A program made the position numbers and the translations under genes. This document shows, in pieces, positions 44,247 to 55,200 of a DNA stretch of 64,000 nucleotides. Source of the stretch: Takakia lepidozioides (lineage: Eukaryota > Streptophyta > Takakiopsida > Takakiales > Takakiaceae); assembly GCA_030704615.1 (NCBI GenBank), contig CM060731.1, positions 89,630,756 to 89,694,755 on the forward strand, given 5' to 3'. The notes under the pieces were generated by a model. It was not told the DNA's origin and ran no database searches. It was given only the letters and a program-made list of their open reading frames with translations. Position 1 is the stretch's first letter, and each line of letters starts with the position of its first letter.

Positions 44247-44873
44247 GTGTTAACACTTTGTAAGTCAAACTCAGACTTGATGTCTGAAGCTCGCAACTGG
44301 TTTTGGGGGTAACTTAGCACTTCGGAGATGCGGCAATAGGAGAAGGGCCTACTTGCATGAAGATTTTGATGGAACATGGGGCAGAGGTGGACGCTCTGTT
44401 CAAGGGAATCTGATTCCATAATTACCTGGTGCGACGCTCTCCCACAAGGCTGGTAGCTCCCTCAGCACTGTGCAATCACCAATGGGTGGTGAAGACTCGG
44501 AGGCAATTGGTGGCATAAAAGGTCTTCTAAGACGGACAAGACCTCTCTTATGGTAGTATCAGTTGACTGTAGATCCCATGGCCTCGGAAAACATGTGCCT
44601 TCAGCTCATTTGGGCTTTCTAGGCTGGCTCTTGGAGCTTTGTTTAGATGTAGCTTCTCGTTACCTTTTTCGCTTATGGCTAAGTCTGCCCCTCTTGGGCT
44701 AGCTTCTACAACCTTTCCTTCTCTTTCTTCCCTGTCTCGAAGCTGTGTCTTTCTGAATCAGCCTGCATGACACTTTTCATAGAGGTTATTTTTTCCTCTT
44801 TGTATCTCATGGACATTTTAAGTCCTTTATCTATAAAGTTCATGAGGCCTCTGTCCCTCTTCTTTAAATTTAT

Positions 44874-44879
<6 letters not shown>

Positions 44880-44906
<27 letters not shown>
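44880..44906 (+). repeat. Poly(A) tail of the L1-like element
   Basis: A pure run of about 27 A ends the 3' UTR-like stretch. Downstream is a (AAAT)n tetranucleotide run at about 44946-44966. Confidence 0.85.
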
Positions 44907-45030
44907 CACTCTAGAACGCAGTCACCACGAGGCCACAACTTGATTATAAATAAATAAATAAATAAATGTAAAAATCCATGAACACAATGTATGAATATGT
45001 GTGATTTCAACTATTGAAATGGCGCATTTT

Positions 45031-45268
45031 TTACTGTGAAAGATGTTATTTTCTCCTCTCCCTATCAGGGGGGCTGAGTTATGAGCTGACGCTCCCAGGT
45101 GTTTTTTTTTTTTTTTTTTTTTTTTAAATAAATAATAAAAATTTAAAAATTTAAAAAATATAATTAATTAATTTTTTAAATAAAACATTAATAAAAAGGG
45201 AAACACCTGGGAGCGACAGCTCACAAATTAGGCCCCTTGATAGAGAGGAGAAAATAACCTCTCAGTAA
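45031..45268. mobile_element. MITE with long terminal inverted repeats
   Basis: The left arm 45045-45106 (GTTATTTTCTCCTCTC ... GACGCTCCCAGGTGTTT) is an imperfect inverted copy of the right arm 45201-45258 (AAACACCTGGGAGCGACAGC ... GAGGAGAAAATAAC). Pairing TTACTG (45031) and CAGTAA (45263) extends the repeats outward. The centre is a poly(T) run and AT-rich spacer. A relative lies at about 51100-51260. Confidence 0.85.
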
Positions 45269-47028
45269 CCTCGTGTTTCCCTTTTCAAAAAAAAGAAAAA
45301 AATGCAGATTTCAACAAAATGACCGATTTCAATTATTAAAATGAGTCCCTTCAATTTATATTTCCAAAACATGTCATTGTCTTACTGATGTGATTGTTTT
45401 TAGCCATTTTGACTTTTAAAGCTAATACCATATCCAGGCTATGTGTATTGTTTTCTTCATAGGTGTGTAAGTTGAATTGACATTGAAGAGGCTTTGCCCG
45501 GGTTCCACATGGATTTGCCTCTATCAGGATTTCGATGTAACTTAGGTTACACCCAGTTTTGATTTCAACTAGGTTCTCAGATTTTTCAGATCTGGGAGGT
45601 CGGGTCCAGGGACTTTGTAGACATTGTGATCTCGACGGACACTAGTCATACTCAAACTGCTTATTCCATAATATTACTATTTTTTGCCCTACATGTGATT
45701 GTAATTATGAATATGTTCCAATTTTCACATGTTCTTGTTTCCATCATTGTCACATTGAGACTTCCTGATCTTACCTTTTTATTTGGACTTTCACTAGTAC
45801 CCGTCACGGGTACAAGTCACAAGCTCGGGTGCCGTGGAGGAATACAGGGGGAGGGGGGGGGGGGGGGGTAAAGGTAGGTGGGGTTGTCAATCCCTGACGT
45901 CATGTAAGTACCCTGCATTCAGCTCCGGCTAAACACTGGTGCCTCTGGGGAGACGGGGGTTGGAGTGTGCTTGCTTCCCGCTTAGTGGTAATACAATCTC
46001 AATTTTCCTAAGTAAACTTCCATAGGACCAAATGCATTTCCTACAGGTTTGCAGTTATAACGCACTAGTAATTCCTTGAAACCACTAGGGGCTGATTACA
46101 GGTACTGGCTGGCTGGTTCTCCCCCTTGGTTGCCCAACAACCCCATCGAATAGGATTCCTATCAAATTCTATAGTTTCAACCAAAGAACTGTAAATCGAA
46201 AATCTAAAAAATCGACAATCTCACATAATGCTTCAGATATATTCCAAACCATGAACCTTTTTTTTTCCATTGTTTGGTTGGCGTGTGCCACCCGCATGGC
46301 ACCCACAACATCCCTGGTCGGGAATCAGGGATGTATTATTCTTCCATATGAAGGAATCGCCTCATGGACAGCCACTTGATAAAGACGATGCGAAGATGAT
46401 GTATGACATATAAGCACATGTTCAGACATTACTAGGGGAAGAGAAGGAGGTGGTCAGATCGTTTGACTCAGTCCAAAGTTCCGAGTCTATGTGGTTTTTA
46501 GCTTTGGGCGGTGCCCACATCTCTGATCTACTCCTTCAAACTAATGGCCTCTCCAAGGTTATCTTTCCTTGGAATACAGTTCCTATGGAGGGAAAAAGAA
46601 AAGACAAAAAACAAAAAAGCCCCTAATTTCTTTGCACATGAGAGATGTCGTCATTTCTTCATCCCCACTCTATATTTTGGTTGGCGGCATTGTCCACATG
46701 CACAAAATGTGAGGATCCGCAATAAGACCGGACCGACCGCACTAGTTGTAACTTGTAACCATTTTTATTCGTGTTTTGTAGTGGTTTCATGGAATTTGAT
46801 CAGGCGAGAGTCCAGTACTTCCGATGCGGAAGTGCGGGATTGAAGGATTGAAGATGACAAATTTGAAAGACCTACCCTTTTTTGGGTTGGTTGCGGAATA
46901 TGATAAGGGGGCGGCGGGGTTTGGTTTGGGGGCCACTGTTCTGTTGACTGGAGAAGAGGTAACCACTTTCAAACCGACAGTTACAAAATCCTGTGAGGGA
47001 ACTTTTGTAGGATGAAGAATCTAGTGCG
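45269..47028. other. Non-coding stretch with a G homopolymer
   Basis: No gene is recognised. A poly(G) run is at 45853-45869. The right end would contain the promoter of the MORN-repeat gene. Confidence 0.5.
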
Positions 47029-47260
47029 GGAAGAGAGGAGGAGAAGGGGGTGTGTTGGGGGTAGGGGGGGGGGTGGGGGGTGCTGGAGGGGGGGTGGGGG
47101 GGGGAGATGAGAAAAGGGGGAGGGTGGGTGTGTGGAGGAGGGAGATGTGGGAGTGAGCAGGAGAGGTGGGTGGGTGGGAGGAGAGGGGAGGGGATGGTGG
47201 AAGAGGAGAAGCAGAAAGGGGAGCAATGAGGGAGTGAGGGTGGGTATGGTGCTGGCTGGA
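47029..47260. repeat. G-rich low-complexity tract upstream of the MORN gene
   Basis: The plus strand is almost only G with interspersed A and T, in runs of three to nine G. It could fold into G-quadruplexes. Long open frames on both strands here are an effect of composition, not genes. Confidence 0.8.
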
Positions 47261-47375
47261 GTTGAACAACGGAGCCTGGCACAAGGAGCTTTTGTCCACC
47301 GCTCACAAGAGGGGCGGGGGGCAGGGCTCTGAGAGGGTTTGGGTGGGGGATTCAACGATTTGTAAAGGGAAGGGT

Positions 47376-50079
47376 ATGGGGTTGTCAAAATTGAGCCGCT
47401 CGCCGTCGTCGTTGTTGCGGTCTCCCACAATCAAGTCAGGAATTGACAGCCTGACTTCGCTGGCTGATGCTGATCGGAGCCACGAGCGGGTGGACAGATG
47501 TTGCTGGCCATCGGGTGCAAGGGGGCAACGGGGACCCGGGGAGGGGTCCGGATATATGCAGGAGCGTTTGCAGCTCCTGCTGCCCCCGGCAGTTCTTGTT
47601 GCTGTGCCTTTTGTGTGGTGGTGCATGAAGGCTGGCCCGTCTTATGGACTGAACTGGCTACCAGCAGAGAAAGCTGTGTGTTTTGGGTTTGATTTGGTGG
47701 CATTGTTTTTGTTTTTCATCGCATTTGTTGTCTGGGCAAAGTTTGCCTTGCCTCATATTTCTGTTCGGGCGGTGGTTCCTTCATTGGGAATTTTGAGGGA
47801 CTTCATGGGCCAGAGTTGGGGGGGGCTGAGTAGCAGCTGCTTAAAGCCGCTGGCTACCCTCCTCCAAATTGTGGACGAAAAGGAAAGGGGAAGGGGGGCC
47901 AGGAATAACTCACCTGTAACCTGGACGATTGGTTCCAGCAAGTTGAGGTCAGAGAAGAGCCAGGTTTTCGGGGAGGATGTACAAAGCTACAGCAACGGGG
48001 ATGTGTATGAGGGTGAATTCTATCAGGGGAATTGCTCGGGCAGCGGAGTGTATTACTTCTACAGGAGTGGGAGGTACGAGGGTGATTGGGTTGATGGGAA
48101 ATATGATGGTTATGGTGTGGAGACATGGGCTCGAGGCAGTCGGTACAGAGGTCCATATCGACGGGGGGATGCGGCGGGGGGAGGAGTGGCTATGGCATCT
48201 ACCGTTTCTACACCGGGGATTTGTACTCGGGGGAATGATATTCCAATGGTCAAAGCCATGGTGTTGGACGGTGCAACAACAGCCAGATAGTACAAACAAC
48301 ATGGCCCGGGCGGGGGGCGTATACGGGACTATCGGCGATTCAAGTGGGGAGTAAATCAGCGATGGGTGTTGGTTACTACCATTTCAGGTTAGTCCCACTC
48401 CTTGCTGGCATTTGCATTTGAAAACATCACGTTGAGTGGGTTATGCACCTGGTCTGTTGGTGCGAGAAACAAGCTGTGAAGACAGGTTTTTAAGAAGGAA
48501 CTTAAACCGTTTGAAGGGGAAAAGAACACGAATTTATTAGGGAAGTGAAAAACACGTGTGTGTGTGAATCTTCTGAAAAATGGGCTCAACTGTTTGTGTG
48601 TGGTTACAGGAGGTGGGGACACGTATGCTGGGGAGTATTTTGCAGACAAGATGCACGGGTATGGTGTCTACAGCTTCGCAAATGGTCATTCGTTTGAGGG
48701 CTCGGGGCATGATGGTAGGAAGCAGGGGTTAGGCATCTACACATTCCGAAATGGTGACACCGAACATGCAGAAGTGTGGGTTAGTGGCAGCATGCGGTAA
48801 GGTGTTTGCAGACCTGTAGCACGCAGATTCCATCTCACACACCCACAGCCTACGCCGCTGTCAATCATCTCCCTAAACATTTGCTATGCGCGATTCTGGT
48901 ATGAGTCGTGTGACGCTCGTCGTGCAGCTCACGCGTGGTCATCAGGGGGGAGTTGACGAAAACACTTGGGGGAAGGTAATAAAAAGGAAATAGTTTGTCT
49001 GATGGACATGCCTGTCCTCCAGGTGGAATGAACACACAATCATCAAGTTGTACACCCGCTGGGTCCGGAAGTCACCCAATTCACAAGTTCAGTGAGTTGT
49101 TAACTTCTGACTAGGTACAATTATGACAACGGGTTTGTTTCAGTGATGCAGGTCGTGTGGGAGAAATTCTGCACAAGTTGACAACAGGACCGGGCACACA
49201 CAGTGCGGTATTGGGTAGGGTCCGAGAGACACCGGTACCACCGATAGCAATGTGAAAAAAAAACACACAATTTTGGCTGAACACGCGAACATTTCTACAG
49301 GTTGCAGTGCAGTTCCGTTTCTCTTGAGAAAGGGCAGGACTTTCAGGACACCCGAGCGTCTGGGCGTGACGATAAGGTGTACCACGCCCGAACAGTGCAA
49401 ACCCATCAAGATCTCTCACCCACAAGCATAATGGGGGAAATCGTGAGTTATGGTACATACAGCAGTAATGCGACCTCGGATATGGAAACACATTTTCACA
49501 TAGAGAGTGAATTAGCTCACACGCATATCACAGGTATAGTAAAACTCTCCACACAAGCCACTGTGCTCCAGGGTTAGGAGTGTTTGCTTGCCTTTGCTGT
49601 GTCCACCAGATGAGTGACAACAAAGGGGGGGGTGTACACGCAAGCGCGGATAGGTTACTTTGTGCTGACAACAAATGTGTTAGCTCTTTTGACGTGGTTC
49701 TCAAGGTGCTGCAACTTTTGCAAACAGTGGAAGAGTGGGTCCTTGGTACTGCTTGTTCCAGTCATGATTCAACTACATCTACACATCATGATCTGAGGTG
49801 CAATCAACAGAAGTAATTGAGTGTCTTTTTGGTCCTTGGGAGGGAAGTGCTGGAGAAGAGTGTACAGGGACAAATAACCTGACTCTTCTCATTGTGCACT
49901 GGTGGTTCCAGGAGGCGGGACATCAGCAACGCAAAGGGTTGAAGTGCAGCGGGGCGGCGGTCGACGAGAGTGTGAAGAAAGCTGTGGCATTGGCTAATCG
50001 GGCTGCCAACGCTGCACGTGTGGCTGCAGTGAAGGCTGTGCACCGCAACACATTGACATCCATCACAATCAGTGTTTGA
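47376..50079 (+). pseudogene. MORN-repeat membrane protein, disrupted frame
   Basis: Start chosen at the ATG at 47376 (MGLSKLSRSPSSLLRSPT), a Ser-rich N-terminus I associate with a plant MORN-repeat family. Two membrane segments follow (LLLPPAVLVAVPFVWW; VALFLFFIAFVVWAKF). MORN units come next: YSNGDVYEGEFYQGNCSGSG, GRYEGDWVDGKYDGYG and SRYRGPYRRG. Near 48165 the frame shifts in a G run; the next repeats (SGYGIYRFYTGDLYSGE) are in another frame and meet a TGA at 48236-48238 where the family has Trp. A second exon, 48608-48799, carries GDTYAGEYFADKMHGYGVYS and GRKQGLGIYTFRNGDT. A last exon at about 49912-50079 carries DESVKKAVALANRAANAARV before the stop. Exon ends between 48800 and 49910 are uncertain. 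The lesions suggest a pseudogene or sequence errors. Confidence 0.75.
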
Positions 50080-51099
50080 ACCAACTCTGGGATGAAATTT
50101 TGTAGAATGTAGTGAGTAATGTGCAGTGCAAAAAAGAATTGTATACATAGGCTCCCATCACATATGAGGAGGAAAGGGCTCCGGTCCTCTGTAAAATACT
50201 GACACGAGAAAAAAGAATTAGCTTTATTGTACATGAGCTTGACAAACTGTTTGTTGCTGTAAGACTCAAACAGTGTCATAATTTATCATATGGGTGTTCA
50301 CCGCTTTGCAACTGATTGAAGGGTCCATGGACAGTTGCATAGCAGCATGCTGTAATCACTAAGAGAAATAGGGTTCTAAGACGAAATGATTCACTGAGAG
50401 CTCTCCACCCGACCATAGGAACACAAGCTTATCTTTATCTTTTCACACACTCACTTCTTTGAACTTGTATCAACCAGTCTGACCAACCTATGCAATCCTT
50501 GCAAATCCTCTTTCAGAGCGCAGATTGTATTCACTTATTGCAGTGAAAGACCAGCTGCAGGACTTCAATATTTTATCCATTCAATCAAGCGAAACTTCTG
50601 CTACACAGAAATAGCTGCATGCGCAACACTACAAAACTGACATGAACCTTCTGAAACATGTTTGACTATTGAAATGACAGTGCGCAATTGGACATCAAGA
50701 TTTCGTTCCAGTGACCGTATCTTCTGTGGTAAATCTTCTGAGGGACCCTTTGGCCTCTTTCACGCAAAAACTACAAACTGTAGGCCCTCGGTCCCACCAT
50801 CTGTCAGTACACTAGCAAAATCTCTTGAGTCTATCCCTTCGTGGGGCCCATGCTTCTTGTCACTCGGAATCTGGGGGAAAAGTATTCACATGGACTAAAT
50901 TATAGAAAAATTGTTACAGAACAATTGAAGGTTCCTTGTCACGGTCAGAGATGAGACTAAGTATATCTTAGATCTGCAACTACAACTTTCTTCAAACCCG
51001 GAGCCTGTCTCCTGTGGCTGCATCAGCCATCTTCTTAGCGCCTCCTGCTTCTTTCCATGGAAAGATTTTTTCCTCCTACTAGCCACCAGTCGTTTATTT

Positions 51100-51260
51100 C
51101 TTACAAGAGGAAGTGCCCACTCACAAATCAGACCTCTTAATTGGTTTTAAATCTTTTCCTAGAAAGGGAAACAACATGGGAGTGGCCGCTCACAAATCCG
51201 CTCCCTGGAGAGGGAAACTAACCTCTTTCAAAGTAACTTGTGAGCACAAGCGTGGCTCAT
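51100..51260. mobile_element. Diverged copy of the 45-kb MITE family
   Basis: The block GAAAGGGAAACAACATGGGAGTGGCCGCTCACAAATCC ... GAGAGGGAAACTAACCTCT, read in parts, matches the right arm of the element at 45031-45268 at most positions. A second related arm (GTGCCCACTCACAAATCAGACCTCTT) lies just upstream in the same direction, not inverted, so this copy is rearranged. Confidence 0.6.
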
Positions 51261-51796
51261 GGCCCACACGAAAGGGAAAGGGAGGAAAAAGAGGGATAGG
51301 GATGCCAACACAAGCTCCTGATCCCGGATCTGAGGCAGAGGCCCCACCACCCCTACCTCAAAATGGTGGTGAAGAATGTCAACACAATTTTACTCATTCT
51401 GCCTAACATATTGGATGAGGGCACATGTCACGGTTTCGCTTAACCGGATGAGATCTTTCTAAAATGTGATATTACACCTCCGTGTCACTCACACTTTGGA
51501 TAGGCACACACGTGCGGGGGCAGATTCTAACCGTTCTATCTTGCAGGGAGAGACAAGTTTATTATAGATTTTTATACTTCATGGTATGCTTCAGCTGATT
51601 CATCATACTCTAATTCTCTGTTTGACTGAGATCTTTTGTCTCACTGTAGCCTTGCTGCGGTCTCATACATTTCCTCTCATTTCCTTTCTTTGATTTATTG
51701 TTGATTTCTCCATTTGCCTGGGTGGACTCTGTTCCCTGTGCAGTGTGCATGTCAAGTGTGACACTATACTACTTTTGGAACTGTTAATGATGAGCA

Positions 51797-51983
51797 TGAA
51801 GGATTTAATGTGAACATCATCCTTGAAACTGGTAAGCTATATCATTTCAACGCATCTGGATTACCCCAAGATTGCACCAGATGCAAAGCTGCAATGAAGA
51901 AATTCACTGCAACTGGAGAAACACCTATCAAAATTTGCTGGTACGCCCAGCATGAGCTTCATCAGCCTAAGATGACCTTTTGA
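51797..51983 (+). other. Unidentified open stretch
   Basis: A frame of about 60 codons reads EGFNVNIILETGKLYHFNAS and then PQDCTRCKAAMKKF before a stop. The composition is protein-like, with a Cys-x2-Cys pair. I do not recognise it. It has no clear start or splice context and could be a piece of a transposon. Confidence 0.25.
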
Positions 51984-52241
51984 GGCACAGATATGTTGGT
52001 TCTCTGTATGACCAAGAAGCTTTGTAACAATGCTTCAAGAGAAAGCTTTCAGGGCCAGTGCTTACGGCATGCCTTCAGAAGGCAAAAAGCAGAAGGGTTT
52101 GTATTTTCACTGGCTAGCAAGGTCTAACATGCTTTTGAAGCAAGTTAAAGCCAACACAAACCAACCACTCCCAATGTTGATTTACACTCCTTGAGTTTTG
52201 GGTGCCCTACTTTGATTTGTTCCTCTTGCCCGAAAGTATCC

Positions 52242-55200
52242 CTAACTACAATCTGCTTGCATGTCAAGATCATGTTTGGTGGTATGCTGGTGCTGAAGCT
52301 GCTTGTGTAGGTTGCGATCATAACGAATGATGGTGCTTGCACTTTCCACAATCAAAATTGTCTGCAAGCAGTAAACAATTGCTTAATGGAGACCCAATGA
52401 ACATGTGAAGTCTACGACTCAAACATCAATACAGATTAGGCAGAAAGGCTTTATGCAGAGCATCTTTTTTTCCTAGGGCTTAGAAAGAAGTGGAGGGACT
52501 ACAGACCTGAAGGACAGCATACACCAGATTCATGGCAAAGTAGAAATTGGCATTGCCTGTGCCCTGTATTGGTCATACCACCAGTCTCTTAGTCTTGCAT
52601 TACACAACTTTTGTCATGACACAATAATCAAGACATCCAGCATTATCACAAGGAGTGAGAAGCAAGAAGAACAAGACGAGAGAGAGTAATACTCAAGGAA
52701 GATAGAAATTGCAGGAGCACAATTGAAAGGTGACATACCCTCCAGATCCATAAATTGTACATGACAGGGCCGAGGATAGCGATGAGCAGGTAGCCCTTAA
52801 GCAATAGATATGAATACTGAAGCCCTGTATGGTGCATCCGTGCTCGCAAGCCACGATTAGACATCTTGCACAATGCCTATATAGTAGGCAACCACCGTAC
52901 AGCATCCAAAGGTGCATATCATTTGAACTTTTAACCAACAACCACTCACAAGAAGTGGTAAAAAATCCCCTTTACTATCCCCTCTTTAAGTGTTGCTCAT
53001 TGATTGATTGTCCGAGAAAGAGAATGAATGGGAGGGGAGAGTAATACAGTGGTACTTTATGAAATTGTAGGAAAGAAGAGAAACCTTCTCTCACAGCCAT
53101 GAACTGACTACAGAAGAGAACGTACCAGAGAGCTCGTGCATACAAAGAGACATCAACCCCAAATACAGAGCTGCATCACCAACCTGCAACAAACCTTTCC
53201 ACTGAGATGAAGTGAACATATGAGTGGTTACCTTCCCCTTGTCGAAACAAGGTCGCCTGCATTGTGTAGTTCAAGAACTGCTCGGCAATGGCCTGGGGTG
53301 AAATATTTTTCATACTATCCGTTTTCTGAGCCTTGCCCAACCTGACATCAAATTTGATGGTCTGACAACACTTACCTCATTGTACTACTATGGAGTCCTA
53401 AAATTTTATGAAGGAGCTATACTGCTGTAAAGGCTTTCCAGCTTCTTCAGCCATCCCAAACAAGTTCATCATCTTCATGGCCTCCATCTAAACCTCTTCT
53501 CCACATAATATGAAAAATACAATGGCCCAAACAGCCTTAGTGAAACATCATCTGGTCCATATTCCACAAGGTAGATATTTGGGATAAGTGACAGCTTACC
53601 AGTGACAGCTGCAGCAGCCCAACCAGCCAATCACATTAGACTAAATGTCTGCTGATAGAATAATTGATTTTATAAAATCACCTAACAACATACAATGCGA
53701 TAGTATGTGCCACTAACAGAACAAAAACAAATAACTTACTGAAGGATAAGACTTGAGCATGGAGGAGATTGCTGTCAGAATGAAAGCGAGGAAAATCGGT
53801 CGATGGTGCAGACGAATGGTAAGGGGCGCGACCATGAACAGGATGTTGGCATGAAAGACAAGTAAGAAGAATGGTCGGAACGTGTCAAACACTTCTGTGA
53901 AGAAGTACCTGCAGCACTAACCAAATTATTCAAAAATTGACAAACGCCCACACTATACATCTGAACAGCACAGTTCATATACTAACCGCAGAGATGAAGC
54001 AGTGAAAACAGGCCTGAATGAAGAAAAAATTACTGCCAGATGGGCTCCACTTATGTGCAAAGAAAAAGTTAATATAGAGAGTTAATATATACTCACCAAA
54101 AGAGACCAAGATTGGGAGAGAGATCCTCTACTGTGAGTATAAACCTGTATGTCCTGCAAACCAGGGTAACAACAATCAGCACACACCCAAATGCAACAAC
54201 CCCTGATGCCCATCTCCCTGTTGATGTTGCCCCATCTCTCTCTCTCAGCGGACGTTATAAAGCACCATTTCATTTCTCTCTCTCTCTCTCTCTCTCCCAC
54301 AGACACTTATTTCTCTGCGTCAAAGGGACATTAGATCCCTTATCTTATTTGGCTGAAGACATCTCTGAGTCCAAATAACAGTCGATCAAGAAAAGATAAG
54401 CCAGCACAAGCAATAACAATAAATACCAGACTGTCTAGAGAAATCGAGTGTTACGGAACTCACTCTGACCACATGTCATGAATGCTCCCATGCTCCTGTA
54501 GTGCGAGGCTGCACAATCCTAAAATGCACAGCCATGAGATAGCCGACCAAACTATCAACTCCACAATGGCTATCCACTTTCTCCGAGGGAACGCATGCAT
54601 GTTCATGTTGGCATTTTCAGACACTTGGATACTTGGCTTCTGTTGACCAACTGCAAATGGTGATAAACACTTGGGATCTACTTCAGGAGAAGCTTTCACA
54701 AGCTGGGGCAATTTGAACAATTTGCTTGGAGGCCCATCTGGTCCAGAGGCCACTAAGAAAGCTATCTGGAAAACGAGGGCAACCATGAGTGTGAGCACTG
54801 ATACTGCTTCCACATTGTCACTAGAACCAAGCAACTGCTAATCAATATACCCCTTGACTTCTGGGAGTTGCATAGTCGTTTGTTTTAGACAGGTGTAACT
54901 GCTGAAGATCCCACCTAATCAACCTCAGCAGATGAGAAGCACAAAAGGATTGGTACAGAACGAAAGCAAGCAACTTGATTAAGAGTGCTCCATACACGAG
55001 ATACCGACCCATGTCAATGTCAACTCTGATGATTTCAAACATAGGTTGCACACATTGGATTAAGAAAGATTAAGAAACATATGATATTACCACATCAGCA
55101 TATGCAAAACAAAAGCCTGTCACTTGAGCAGTACTTAAAAATGTGGAATACACCACAGCAGGCTGGAACTCTGTACATACAGGGATAATAAGTATGGCAG

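Larger units (their letters stand above)
43431..44906 (+). mobile_element. L1-type LINE 3' portion with poly(A) tail, split by a MITE
   Basis: A plus-strand frame just before 43750 reads WATLRAHLLWNIWKARCAF and IFSGKPVCVN, the pattern of the C-terminal end of plant L1 ORF2 proteins. The frame resumes after the inserted MITE for a couple of codons and then stops (TL, stop). The 3' UTR ends in TTTAAATTTATTAAATTT and a pure poly(A) run at 44880-44906. The 5' end is unclear, and no target duplication was found for the LINE. Confidence 0.7.
50080..52241. other. Intergenic region between convergent MORN and PIG-U genes
   Basis: The left part would hold the MORN gene 3' UTR and the right end the PIG-U 3' UTR. 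A MITE relative lies at 51100-51260 and one unidentified open stretch at about 51797-51980. Otherwise nothing is recognised. Confidence 0.5.

Noticed and set aside
46872-47430. Long Pro/Ser/His-rich open frames on the minus strand
   Set aside because: They are the complement of the G-rich low-complexity tract; three frames are open at once, as expected from composition and not from coding.
54842-55051. Minus-strand 69-codon frame with hydrophobic stretch between PIG-U exons
   Set aside because: It lies in intron 6 of PIG-U, matches no part of the family, and the flanking exons join in phase without it.
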